The notes beneath the pieces are model-generated. The model worked only from the letters and a program-made list of their open reading frames with translations, searched no databases and was not told the DNA's origin. The translations under genes were made by a program, and so were the position numbers. This document shows, piece by piece, positions 45,071-55,619 of a stretch of 64,000 nt of DNA (its first letter is position 1; every line of letters starts with the position of its first letter). Origin of the DNA: Streptomyces sp. NBC_00259. GTDB lineage: Bacteria; Actinomycetota; Actinomycetes; Streptomycetales; Streptomycetaceae. The DNA lies in contig NZ_CP108080.1 of assembly GCF_036181745.1 (NCBI RefSeq), forward strand, positions 3,472,001 through 3,536,000. Direction: 5' to 3'.

Positions 45071-46714
45071 GTGAACGGACCGCTCATCGTCCAGAGCGAC
45101 AAGACTCTCCTGCTCGAGGTCGACCACGAGCAGGCCGACGCGTGCCGCCGCGCCATCGCCCCGTTCGCGGAGCTGGAGCGCGCCCCCGAGCACATCCACA
45201 CCTACCGCCTCACCCCCCTCGGCCTCTGGAACGCCCGGGCGGCCGGGCACGACGCCGAGCAGGTCGTGGACGCGCTCGTCGAATTCTCCCGCTACCCCGT
45301 CCCGCACGCGCTGCTCGTCGACGTCGCCGAGACGATGGCCCGCTACGGGCGCCTCAGCCTCGTCAAGCACCCCACCCACGGCCTGGTGCTGACCACGACC
45401 GACCGTCCGGTCCTGGAGGAGATCCTCCGCTCCAAGAAGGTCCAGCCCCTCGTCGGCGCCCGGCTCGACCCGGACACGGTCGCCGTGCACCCCTCCGAGC
45501 GCGGCCAGATCAAGCAGACGCTGCTGAAGCTCGGCTGGCCGGCCGAGGACCACGCCGGTTACGTCGACGGCGAGGCCCACGCCATCGACCTGGACGAGAC
45601 GAACTGGGCGCTGCGCCCGTACCAGAAGCAGGCCGTGGAGGGCTTCTGGCACGGCGGCTCGGGCGTGGTCGTGCTCCCCTGCGGCGCCGGCAAGACGCTC
45701 GTCGGCGCGGGCGCGATGGCACAGGCGAAGGCGACCACCCTGATCCTCGTCACCAACACGGTCTCCGCCCGCCAGTGGAAGCACGAGCTGATCAAGCGCA
45801 CCTCGCTCACCGAGGAGGAGATCGGTGAGTACAGCGGCGCGAAGAAGGAGATCCGCCCGGTCACCATCGCCACGTACCAGGTGCTGACGACGCGGCGGAA
45901 GGGCGTCTACCCGCACCTGGAGCTGTTCGACTCCCGCGACTGGGGTCTGATCGTCTACGACGAGGTGCACCTGCTGCCCGCGCCGGTCTTCAAGTTCACG
46001 GCCGATCTGCAGGCCCGCCGCCGGCTGGGCCTGACGGCGACGCTCGTGCGCGAGGACGGCCGCGAGTCGGACGTCTTCTCGCTCATCGGCCCGAAGCGCT
46101 TCGACGCGCCGTGGAAGGAGATCGAGGCGCAGGGCTACATCGCGCCCGCCGACTGTGTCGAGGTCCGGGTCAATCTGACCGAGTCCGAGCGGCTGGCGTA
46201 CGCGACGGCGGAGACCGAGGAGAAGTACCGCTTCTGTGCCACCACGGACACGAAGCGGAGGGTGACGGAGGAGCTCGTACGCAAGCACGCGGGCCAGCAG
46301 ACCCTGGTCATCGGCCAGTACATCGACCAGCTCGACGAACTGGGCGAGCATCTGCAGGCACCCGTCATCAAGGGCGAGACGCCGAACTCGCAGCGGGAGA
46401 AGCTCTTCGACGCGTTCCGCAACGGCGAGATCTCCGTCCTCGTCGTCTCCAAGGTCGCGAACTTCTCGATCGACCTGCCCGAGGCGACGATCGCCATCCA
46501 GGTCTCGGGCACGTTCGGCTCCCGCCAGGAGGAGGCCCAGCGCCTCGGCCGCGTCCTGCGCCCGAAGGCGGACGGCCACAAGGCCCACTTCTACTCGGTG
46601 GTGGCCCGCGACACCATCGACCAGGACTTCGCGGCACACCGCCAGCGCTTCCTCGCGGAACAGGGATACGCGTACCGGATCATGGACGCGGACGAGCTGA
46701 TGGCCGACGACTAG
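45071..46714 (+). CDS. XPB-type DNA repair helicase
   Basis: The 547-residue SF2 helicase has an N-terminal damage-recognition-like domain (MNGPLIVQSDKTLLLEVDHEQADACRRAIAPF, in part), Walker A PCGAGKTLVGAG (K208), motif II DEVHLLPA (D297-H300), the RED-type loop VREDGRES, and C-terminal motifs IV-VI (QVSGTFGSRQEEAQRLGRVLRP). Family length about 550 matches actinobacterial XPB. It opens DNA with 3'-5' polarity and takes part in repair. The exact bacterial role is poorly known. GTG 45071 has GAGGAAAG upstream. Its neighbour encodes the Helicase_C_3/WYL protein. Confidence 0.95.
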   Translation: MNGPLIVQSDKTLLLEVDHEQADACRRAIAPFAELERAPEHIHTYRLTPLGLWNARAAGHDAEQVVDALVEFSRYPVPHALLVDVAETMARYGRLSLVKHPTHGLVLTTTDRPVLEEILRSKKVQPLVGARLDPDTVAVHPSERGQIKQTLLKLGWPAEDHAGYVDGEAHAIDLDETNWALRPYQKQAVEGFWHGGSGVVVLPCGAGKTLVGAGAMAQAKATTLILVTNTVSARQWKHELIKRTSLTEEEIGEYSGAKKEIRPVTIATYQVLTTRRKGVYPHLELFDSRDWGLIVYDEVHLLPAPVFKFTADLQARRRLGLTATLVREDGRESDVFSLIGPKRFDAPWKEIEAQGYIAPADCVEVRVNLTESERLAYATAETEEKYRFCATTDTKRRVTEELVRKHAGQQTLVIGQYIDQLDELGEHLQAPVIKGETPNSQREKLFDAFRNGEISVLVVSKVANFSIDLPEATIAIQVSGTFGSRQEEAQRLGRVLRPKADGHKAHFYSVVARDTIDQDFAAHRQRFLAEQGYAYRIMDADELMADD

Positions 46715-46794
46715 GCGGCGACCGGGCTCCGGCCGGTGCCGATCGTGCGCGCCTGCGCGTCCTCACGCCCACACGCCCTCCCGTCCTCGCGTCC

Positions 46795-47994
46795 TCAGCG
46801 CGGGGCGCCCGCGCGGGTGCCGGCCGCTCCCCTGGCCGTTCGCTGGGTCGGGAGCCCGCCGTGGGAGTCCCCGCCGGCGCGGGCCCGTAGCGCCGCGATC
46901 ACCAGCACCGTCAGCCCCACCGGCGGATACGGCGACGCCAACAGCTGCTGCCACCAGGACAGGTGGAGGTCCAGGTCCCCGTCGTGCGGTACGAGCCACA
47001 GACTGCGGGCCAGGAAGACCGCCGTCATCAGCACGGCGGTACGCCGGCGCCCCTCGGCGATCAGGACCGCGATCAGCGGCACGCACCACACCCAGTGGTG
47101 GGACCAGCTGATCGGCGAGACCAGCAGCGCGGTGAACGCGACGGCAAGGACACCCCAGCGCTCCGGCGCCCGGCGCGCGGCCCACAGCCCGGCGCCGACG
47201 GTGACCAGAACCGCCGCCGTCCACACCGCACCCGGCTCGGTCGTGTGCAGGAGCCGCGCGAACAGCCCCCGCAGCGACTGGTTGTCGACGATCCACGTCT
47301 TGCCGACCCGTTCGGTCTCGAAGATCCGCCGGGTCCAGAAGTCGGCGCTGGCCTCCGGGAGGACGAGCGCGCCGAGCAGCACCGTGCCGGCGAAGGAGGC
47401 GAGCGCGGTGAGCCCGGCCCGCACCCGTCCGGTGATCAGCAGCAGGACGATGAAGACGGCGGGGGTGAGCTTCACGCCCGCCGCGACGCCGAGCGCGAAG
47501 CCCTTGCCGAGCGCGCCGGCCGGCCGGGACAGGTCCCACAGCACCAGACAGACGAGCGCGAGATTGATCTGGCCGAAGACGACGGTCTGGAAGACGGGTT
47601 CGAGCCACAGCCCGAGCGCGGTGGCGGCGAGGACGTACGGTGCGGACGCGGTCAGCCCGGCGAAGCGGCAGGAGAGCCGTACGAGCAGGGCGAGCAGCAG
47701 GGCGTTCCCGGCGACGAAGACGACCTTGAGCGCGGCGACGGGCAGCCAGGTCGTCGGCACGAAGAGGATCGCGGCGAAGGGCGGATACGTGGCGGGCAGC
47801 TGCCACGCGGTGACGGTGAAGCCGTAGAGGTCGGTGCCGTTGGCGACGGCCGCTCCCTCGGCGCGGTAGACGAGGGTGTCGGCCATGGGGATGTGCTGGG
47901 CGACGCAGAGGACGGCCAGCGCCACAAAGGACAGGACGAGGGCACCTGTTGCCGCGAGTGATCGAGCGGTCACGGTCCGGTACGGATACGTCAC
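46795..47994 (-). CDS. GT87-type polyprenol-phosphate-mannose alpha-mannosyltransferase
   Basis: The 399-residue protein has about 9-10 membrane helices (GALVLSFVALAVLCVAQ; LKVVFVAGNALLLALLVRL; LVCLVLWDLSR; VFIVLLLITG; etc.). The loop with MADTLVYRAEGAAVANGTDLYGF and YPPFAAILFVPTTWLPV carries the GT-C Asp and the GT87 (DUF2029) pattern. It should add alpha-1,2-mannose from a lipid carrier to cell-envelope glycans outside the membrane. GTG 47994 is the start. It is convergent with the XPB gene (80 bases between). The substrate is inferred from family. Confidence 0.87.
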   Translation of the reverse strand: MTYPYRTVTARSLAATGALVLSFVALAVLCVAQHIPMADTLVYRAEGAAVANGTDLYGFTVTAWQLPATYPPFAAILFVPTTWLPVAALKVVFVAGNALLLALLVRLSCRFAGLTASAPYVLAATALGLWLEPVFQTVVFGQINLALVCLVLWDLSRPAGALGKGFALGVAAGVKLTPAVFIVLLLITGRVRAGLTALASFAGTVLLGALVLPEASADFWTRRIFETERVGKTWIVDNQSLRGLFARLLHTTEPGAVWTAAVLVTVGAGLWAARRAPERWGVLAVAFTALLVSPISWSHHWVWCVPLIAVLIAEGRRRTAVLMTAVFLARSLWLVPHDGDLDLHLSWWQQLLASPYPPVGLTVLVIAALRARAGGDSHGGLPTQRTARGAAGTRAGAPR

Positions 47995-48110
47995 GGCCGC
48001 GACCCTAGTCGATCAGCGGCCGCTCATCGGCCGCTCATCGGCCGGACTGCGGGGGCGGGAGCGGATTCGACGAGGCGGATGGCGCGGAGGTGGCCGGAGC
48101 CACGGCGGCG

Positions 48111-48305
48111 TCAGAGGTGCCGGCGGACGCCGGCCTCCTCGCTGTACTCGCCGAGGATCGCGACGCCGAACGCCGTGGTCACGAAGACCTTGACCGCGCG
48201 CAGTACGTCGCCGAACCGGTGGGTGTGGTGAGCGGTGGCACCGGTGGCGGTGGCTCCGCGCCCGGGTCCCTGCCCGGCAGCTGGGTTGAGGATGACTGTA
48301 CTCAT
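48111..48305 (-). CDS. Small conserved hypothetical protein
   Basis: The 64-residue protein starts MSTVILNPAAGQGPGRG. Its C-terminal half (HRFGDVLRAVKVFVTTAFGVAILGEYSEEAGVRRHL) contains an amphipathic or membrane-associated helix. I recall this GDxLRAVKVF...VAVLGEYxEEAGVRR pattern from other streptomycetes, where it is a hypothetical family. ATG 48305 is chosen over an upstream ATG (48359) because the upstream part looks random. The function is unknown. It is divergent from the HelD-like gene, whose promoter (TAGAAT at 48453-48458) lies between. Confidence 0.65.
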   Translation of the reverse strand: MSTVILNPAAGQGPGRGATATGATAHHTHRFGDVLRAVKVFVTTAFGVAILGEYSEEAGVRRHL

Positions 48306-48523
48306 GGGTCCAGGATGGGATTGCGGCGTCCGGAACACATCGACCTGGGGGCTGAACACTGATCCGGGACGCGTACGACTTCGGATATACGGCCTCCCCT
48401 ACGGGACGGACCCGCCCCGCGAGAAACCATTCGCCCGGGCCCGCCGGGCTGACTAGAATCGCCCGTCTTGCCCGCCTCCCTCGTAGGAGTGCCGCCGCCC
48501 GGCCGGAAACCGGGCGCGCAGCC

Positions 48524-50635
48524 ATGCCGTACTTCCAACGTACCTTCGGAGGCATCACCGTGCCCGCGCCCGACGTGCCCGCATCCGACCTGTCCGCGTC
48601 CGACGCGCCCGCCCTGCGAGACGTGCCCGTGCCCGGCCCGCTCGCCCACGAGCGCGCCCATCTGACCGCCTCACGTGCCGCGCTGCGTGCGATGCGGGAG
48701 GACGTCGAGTCGCTCGACATCCGTGACGTCACGGCGAACTGGGTCAACGCCGCGGTTCTGCAGGCCCAGATCGACGAGCGGATCAAGGCCCTGGCCGACC
48801 TCGCCCACACCCCGCTGTTCTTCGGACGCCTCGACTACCTGCAGACCACCCAGGAGGGCCGGCGCTTCTACATCGGCCGCCGCCATGTGCACGACGGCGA
48901 CGGGGACCCAATGGTGATCGACTGGCGGGCGCCGGTCTCGCAGCCGTTCTACCGGGCCTCCCGCAAGGACGCGATGGACGTCGCCCTGCGCCGCCGCTTC
49001 GGCTACACGGGCGGCGACCTCACGGCGTACGAGGACGAGCACCTCACCGACCCCACGGAGACGTCCCGGACCAGCAGACTCCTCCAGGCGGAGATCGAAC
49101 GCCCACGCGTCGGCCCGATGCGGGACATCGTCGCGACGATCCAGCCCGAGCAGGACGAGATCGTACGGTCGGGGCTGTCCGGCACGGTGTGCGTCCAGGG
49201 CGGCCCGGGCACCGGGAAGACCGCCGTCGGCCTGCACCGGGTGGCGTACCTGCTGTACGCGCACCGCGAGCGGCTCGCCCGCACCGGCACGCTGGTCATC
49301 GGGCCGAACCGGTCCTTCCTCCAGTACATCGAGCAGGTCCTCCCGGCACTGGGCGAGTTGGAGGTCAAGCAGGCGACGGTCGGTGACCTCGTCGCGCATG
49401 TCGAGGTGCGCGGGACGGACGAGGCGCCGGCGGCGATCGTCAAGGGCGATGCCCGCATGGCGGAGGTGCTGCGGCGCGCGGTCCGCTCGCACGTGACGCT
49501 GCCGACCGAGCCGCTGATGGTCGTCCGCGGTTCGCGGCGCTGGCGGATTCCCGCGTACGAACTGGAGGAGATCGTCCAGGAGTTGCTGGACCGCGACATC
49601 CGCTACGGCGCGGCACGCGACGCGCTGCCGCAGCGCCTCGCGCACGCCGTGCTCGTACGCATGGAGCAGTCGGGCGAGGCACCCGACGACCGGGTGCAGG
49701 ACGCGGTGGCGCGCAACGCGGCGGTGAAGGCGGCGGTGAAGACGATCTGGCCACAGGTCGATCCGGCGAAGCTGGTGCTGCGGCTCCTGTCGGACCCCGA
49801 CTTCCTGGCCGAGCACGCGGACGGGTTGCTGACGGCCGACGAGCAGAAGGTCGTCCTGTGGGTCAAGCCGCCGCGTTCGGTCCGTACGGCGCTCTGGTCC
49901 GCCGCGGACGCGGTGCTGATCGACGAGGCGAACGACCTCGTCGAGCGCACGCACTCGCTCGGCCACGTCGTCCTCGACGAGGCGCAGGACCTGTCGCCGA
50001 TGCAGTACCGGGCGGTGGGGCGCCGGTGCACGACGGGTTCCGCGACGGTCCTCGGCGACCTCGCCCAGGGGACCACCCCGTGGGCGACGGCGAGTTGGTC
50101 CGAGGCGCTGGCCCATCTCGGCAAGCCCGATGCGGCGGTCGAGGAACTGACGGCGGGCTTCCGCGTACCGCGCGAGGTCATCGCCTACGCGTCCCGGCTG
50201 CTGCCCCACATGTCACCGGGCCTGGCCGAGGTCCGCTCGGTCCGCGAGTCCCCGGGCTCCCTGGAGCTCCGCCCGTCGGCCGGAGACCACGACGTGGTCA
50301 CGGCCTGCCTGTCGTCCCTGCGCCACGAGGGCTCCATCGGCCTGATCGCCGCCGACGCCCGCATCCCCGCCCTGGCGTCCGCCCTGGCCGACGCGGGCGT
50401 CCCCCACCTCTCGCCCGGCGAGGAGACCACGCCCGACAACCGTCTGACCCTCGTCCCCGCCTCCCTCGCCAAGGGCCTCGAGTACGACTACGTCGTCCTC
50501 GACGACCCCGCCTCCGTCGTCACCGCGGAACCCGACGAACGCACCGGCCTCCGCCGCCTCTACGTGGCCCTGACCCGCGCGGTCTCGGGCCTGACGGTGC
50601 TCCACTCGTCGCCGCTGCCCTGGCAGTTGGCGTGA
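48524..50635 (+). CDS. HelD-like SF1 helicase (RNA polymerase-associated type)
   Basis: The 703-residue protein has an N-terminal helical arm (LAHERAHLTASRAALRAMREDVESLDIRDVTANW), then a UvrD-type ATPase with Walker A GGPGTGKT (K232), DEAQDLSPMQ (D485) and C-terminal RLYVALTRAVSGLTVL. The segment FGRLDYLQTTQEGRRFYIGRRHVHD is typical of HelD proteins, which detach stalled RNA polymerase from DNA and can give rifampicin tolerance (HelR type). The first 40 residues are Pro/Asp-rich. ATG 48524 is used. The exact N-terminal secondary-channel arm distinguishes classes and needs structure comparison. Confidence 0.88.
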   Translation: MPYFQRTFGGITVPAPDVPASDLSASDAPALRDVPVPGPLAHERAHLTASRAALRAMREDVESLDIRDVTANWVNAAVLQAQIDERIKALADLAHTPLFFGRLDYLQTTQEGRRFYIGRRHVHDGDGDPMVIDWRAPVSQPFYRASRKDAMDVALRRRFGYTGGDLTAYEDEHLTDPTETSRTSRLLQAEIERPRVGPMRDIVATIQPEQDEIVRSGLSGTVCVQGGPGTGKTAVGLHRVAYLLYAHRERLARTGTLVIGPNRSFLQYIEQVLPALGELEVKQATVGDLVAHVEVRGTDEAPAAIVKGDARMAEVLRRAVRSHVTLPTEPLMVVRGSRRWRIPAYELEEIVQELLDRDIRYGAARDALPQRLAHAVLVRMEQSGEAPDDRVQDAVARNAAVKAAVKTIWPQVDPAKLVLRLLSDPDFLAEHADGLLTADEQKVVLWVKPPRSVRTALWSAADAVLIDEANDLVERTHSLGHVVLDEAQDLSPMQYRAVGRRCTTGSATVLGDLAQGTTPWATASWSEALAHLGKPDAAVEELTAGFRVPREVIAYASRLLPHMSPGLAEVRSVRESPGSLELRPSAGDHDVVTACLSSLRHEGSIGLIAADARIPALASALADAGVPHLSPGEETTPDNRLTLVPASLAKGLEYDYVVLDDPASVVTAEPDERTGLRRLYVALTRAVSGLTVLHSSPLPWQLA

Positions 50636-51004
50636 GCAGCACCTGACCGGCCCGGCCGCGCGCCAGGACAGAGGGGCCCCGGGCCCGGGGGCCGGGGGCC
50701 GGGGGCCGGGGCCCGGTGACCTGGAGTCCCGGGGCACGGGCCTGGAGTCCCGGGGGCCGGGGGCCGGGGCCCGGTGACCTGGAGTCCCGGGGCACGGGCG
50801 TGGAGTCCCGGGGGCCGGGGCCGGGTGACCTGGAGTCCCGGGGCACGGGGACCCGGAAGACCCGGGGACCCGGAAAGCCCGCGGACCCGAAAGGCCCGGG
50901 GACCCGGAAGACCCGGGGACCCGGAAAGCCCGCGGACCCGAAAGGCCCGGGGACCCGGAAGACCCGCAGCCCGGAAGACTCGCGGGCCCTGGACCGCCGG
51001 TCCT
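50636..51004. repeat. 369-bp gene-free region of two tandem repeat arrays
   Basis: 50700-50845 holds a 58-bp (then 51-bp) unit containing CCGGTGACCTGGAGTCCCGG and G-rich CCGGGGG tracts. 50847-50970 holds a 51-bp unit starting at 50847, 50898 and 50949, each made of three 17-bp pieces such as GGACCCGGAAGACCCGG. They separate the convergent HelD-like and cutC genes. No gene is supported here. Confidence 0.9.
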
Positions 51005-51694
51005 CTAGTCGTCGATGGCCGTGCGCCAGGCCCGGACCGCGGCCGCGTCCACCGGGGCCTCCCAGCCGAGGGGGCGCGCCGCGCCGCCGATGTGGAAGGC
51101 GTCCAGGCGGGCCGCGCGCAGGGCGGGGAGGTGGTCGAGGCGGAGGCCGCCGCCGATGAGCATGCGGGGTTCGTAGCCGGGCTCGCCCCGGCGGGACGCC
51201 TCCGCGAGCAGGACGGGGAGTCCGTCGTCGACACCGGCCGGGCTGCCGGCGGTGAGGTAGGTGTCGAGGCCGGGCACGTCCGCGAGCTGCTTGCGCAGCG
51301 CGTCGCGGTCCGCCGCGCGGTCGATCGCGCGGTGGAAGGTCCAGCGGCAGCCCTCCAGCTCCGCGACCAGTCGTTCCACCGTCACGAGGTCGGGGTCGCC
51401 GTGCGCGTCGAGGAAGCCGAGGACGAATTCCTCCGCGCCCTCCGCCCGCAGCCCGCGCGCCGCCCCGACCAGCGCCTCGACGTCGCCCGCCGCGAAGCCG
51501 TCGGCGTGCCGGAGCATCACCCGCAGCGGGATGTCCACGGCCGCGCGGATGCGGCCGAAGGTCTCGCGGGACGGGGTGAGCCCGTCCGCCGCCATGTCGC
51601 TGACCAGCTCGAGGCGGTCGGCTCCGCCGGCCTGCGCGGCGATCGCGTCCTGCGCATCGAGGGCGATCACCTCCAGGAGTGCACGGTTGCTCAT
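51005..51694 (-). CDS. cutC: CutC-family copper homeostasis protein
   Basis: The 229-residue protein has a TIM-barrel pattern and the CutC signatures LEVIALDAQDAIAAQAGGADRLELVSDMAADGLTPS (in pieces), IPLRVMLRHADGFAAGDVEAL, GAEEFVLGFLDAHGDPD, WTFHRAIDRAADRDALRKQL and GGGLRLDHLPAL. It is proposed to have a cytoplasmic role in copper homeostasis, but biochemical function is unsettled. It is divergent from copA with 201 bases between, where the copper promoter and CsoR-type sites lie. ATG 51694 has AAGGA upstream. A GGTCTAG-containing site is near the start. Confidence 0.9.
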   Translation of the reverse strand: MSNRALLEVIALDAQDAIAAQAGGADRLELVSDMAADGLTPSRETFGRIRAAVDIPLRVMLRHADGFAAGDVEALVGAARGLRAEGAEEFVLGFLDAHGDPDLVTVERLVAELEGCRWTFHRAIDRAADRDALRKQLADVPGLDTYLTAGSPAGVDDGLPVLLAEASRRGEPGYEPRMLIGGGLRLDHLPALRAARLDAFHIGGAARPLGWEAPVDAAAVRAWRTAIDD

Positions 51695-51728
51695 GGCCCA
51701 TCCTTCGCCAGTAGGTCTGCGTCGATAC

Positions 51729-51761
51729 AGGTCTAGTCCAATAACGGGTCCAGACTAGTCC
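51729..51761. promoter_or_regulatory. GGTCTAGTCC/GGACTAGTC repeat near the cutC start
   Basis: AGGTCTAGTCCA (51729-51740) differs from the DasR-type TGGTCTAGACCA at two positions. A related GGTCCAGACTAGTCC (51747-51761) follows. Both lie in the cutC leader. Which regulator binds is unknown. Confidence 0.35.
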
Positions 51762-51789
51762 GCATCCATGCCCCCCGCACCCAACCCCC

Positions 51790-51849
51790 TTGCACCGGAT
51801 ACCGAAGGGGGGTATAGACTCGATACTCGAGGGATACCCCCTGGGGGTA
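51790..51849 (+). promoter_or_regulatory. copA promoter with two CsoR-type operators
   Basis: TTGCAC (51790-51795), a 17-base spacer and TATAGA (51813-51818) form a promoter for copA. ATACCGAAGGGGGGTAT (51799-51815) covers the spacer and -10. The perfect palindrome TACCCCCTGGGGGTA (51835-51849) lies downstream of the expected start. Both match the copper-responsive CsoR operator type (ATACCCC...GGGGTAT). Confidence 0.75.
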
Positions 51850-51895
51850 CCATGGGATCAGGTAGGGGAACCCACGAGCGACAGGAGCGGCGATC

Positions 51896-54214
<2,319 letters not shown>

Positions 54215-54247
54215 GGCGCGGCAGAGCGCTCTGAGGCTCCGTTCGTT

Positions 54248-54622
54248 TCAGCCACCCAGACTGCCGCTCCCGAACGCCCCGCCGCTGCGCCTGCCGTGCT
54301 GCGGCCGGGCCTCGGGGCCCTTGCCCGTGCTGTGCGACGTGTAGGACTTCAGGTTGTACGGGAGAAGGCGGCTGCCGTCTTCGGGGAAGGCGTCGTCGTC
54401 CTCCTCCCGGACCTCCTCGATGTGGTCACGGTGGTCGGCGGCCTTCGGCTGTTCCTCGGGACTCGGCGTGCGCAGCTTGGCCCGCCGCCGCCCGTCCCAC
54501 CACATCGCGCCGCCCAGGAGGACGATGAGGATGATTCCGAAGGTGAGCGGGCCGATCGCGGCGAGTATCTGGGCCGCGAGCTGGGTCTCCGACCCGCTCT
54601 GGGCGATGAGCAGTGCGTTCAT
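54248..54622 (-). CDS. DUF6479-like small membrane protein
   Basis: The 124-residue protein has one membrane helix near the N-terminus (about 14-36, AAQILAAIGPLTFGIILIVLLGGAMWW) followed by a long polar tail (DGRRRAKLRTPSPEEQPKAADHRDHIEEVREEDDDAFPEDG, in part) ending Gly/Ser-rich (SGGAFGSGSLGG). It resembles the Streptomyces DUF6479 group, of unknown function. ATG 54622 is chosen for GGAGG 8 bases upstream. It is convergent with copA (33 bases between). Confidence 0.8.
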   Translation of the reverse strand: MNALLIAQSGSETQLAAQILAAIGPLTFGIILIVLLGGAMWWDGRRRAKLRTPSPEEQPKAADHRDHIEEVREEDDDAFPEDGSRLLPYNLKSYTSHSTGKGPEARPQHGRRSGGAFGSGSLGG

Positions 54623-54818
54623 GGTGTCTGCCTCCGCAAACGGGGATGACACGCAGGAGGTTTCCATTATCGCCCGCTATGCCCGCTGCGCCAGCACGCA
54701 CCGGAGGCCGCCCTCTCGCCCGCCCCGCAACCGGACCGCAACCGGACCGCACGCGCGCCGCATCCCCGCCGCACCCCGCGCGCCGGCAGCCCCGCACCCA
54801 CGCGGGGCATCCCCCGTG

Positions 54819-54833
54819 GACAATGACCGCATG
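54819..54833 (+). promoter_or_regulatory. Leaderless start module (GACAAT-GACCGC-ATG)
   Basis: GACAAT (54819-54824) is followed by gaccgc and the ATG of the HD gene, identical in layout to the modules at 21878 and 58547. No Shine-Dalgarno sequence is visible. Confidence 0.5.
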
Positions 54834-55487
54834 GCCGACCTCGACATCGACCTCGGTGATCTCCGCGACCGCTGGTGTGCCGCGCTGCTCGCCGTCCGCG
54901 AGGACCCCTGCCGGCCGGACCCGTACCCGTACGCCGACCATCTGCTGGCCCGCTGGTCGGAGCCGCAGCGGCGCTATCACACGGTCGGCCATCTGGCCGC
55001 GGTCCTCGACCGCGTCGACACCCTCCAGGAGTACGCGGGCAACGCCGACCTCGTCCGCCTCGCGGCCTGGTTCCACGACGCCGTCTATCTCCCCGAGCGC
55101 TCCACCAACGAGGAACGCAGCGCCCGCCTCGCCGAGAAGGCGCTGCCCGAGGCCGGGCTGACCCCGCAGGACACCGACGAGGTCGCCCGCCTGGTCCGCC
55201 TCACGAAGACCCACGCCGCCGAGGACGACGACAGCAACGGCGTCGTCCTGTGCGACGCGGACCTGGCGGTCCTGGCGTCGGCGCCTGAGGCGTACGCCGC
55301 GTACGCCGCCGCCGTCCGCGAGGAGTACTCCTTCGTCCCGGACGCCGCCTTCCGCGAGGGCCGGGCCGACGTCCTCCGCCATTTGCTGGGTCTGCCGCGT
55401 CTGTTCCGTACTCCCTACGGGCAGCGGGAGTGGGAGGACGCGGCGCGGCACAACGTGTCGGCGGAGCTGGAGCGCCTCACGGACTGA
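54831..55487 (+). CDS. HD-domain metal-dependent phosphohydrolase-like protein
   Basis: The 218-residue protein has RRYHTVGHLAAVLDRVDTL (first His), LAAWFHDAVYLPE (HD) and VVLCDADLAVLASAPEAY (final Asp), the metal ligands of an HD fold. Similar stand-alone proteins are called 'HD domain-containing' or 'N-methyl-D-aspartate receptor NMDAR2C subunit-like' in databases, a misnomer. The substrate (perhaps a nucleotide) is unknown. The GACAAT-GACCGC module precedes the ATG, so it is probably leaderless. It lies between DUF6479 (divergent) and the beta-helix protein. Confidence 0.87.
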   Translation: MADLDIDLGDLRDRWCAALLAVREDPCRPDPYPYADHLLARWSEPQRRYHTVGHLAAVLDRVDTLQEYAGNADLVRLAAWFHDAVYLPERSTNEERSARLAEKALPEAGLTPQDTDEVARLVRLTKTHAAEDDDSNGVVLCDADLAVLASAPEAYAAYAAAVREEYSFVPDAAFREGRADVLRHLLGLPRLFRTPYGQREWEDAARHNVSAELERLTD

Positions 55488-55619
55488 GCCGCTCGGCGGG
55501 GACGGAAAGCGCACCGGGTTGCGCCGGTTGGCGGGCGCTTCGGTTGCCGGGCGGCAGCGCTGAAGCGAGGGTCGCTCGGGGGGAGGTAAAGCCCCGTCAG
55601 TCTTCCCCTGGAGCGCTCA

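Noticed and set aside
50520..51701. Minus-strand frame with Pro/Gly/Arg repeats over the 51-bp array
   Set aside because: Same reasoning: the repeat unit is divisible by three, and the frame overlaps cutC and the HelD-like gene.
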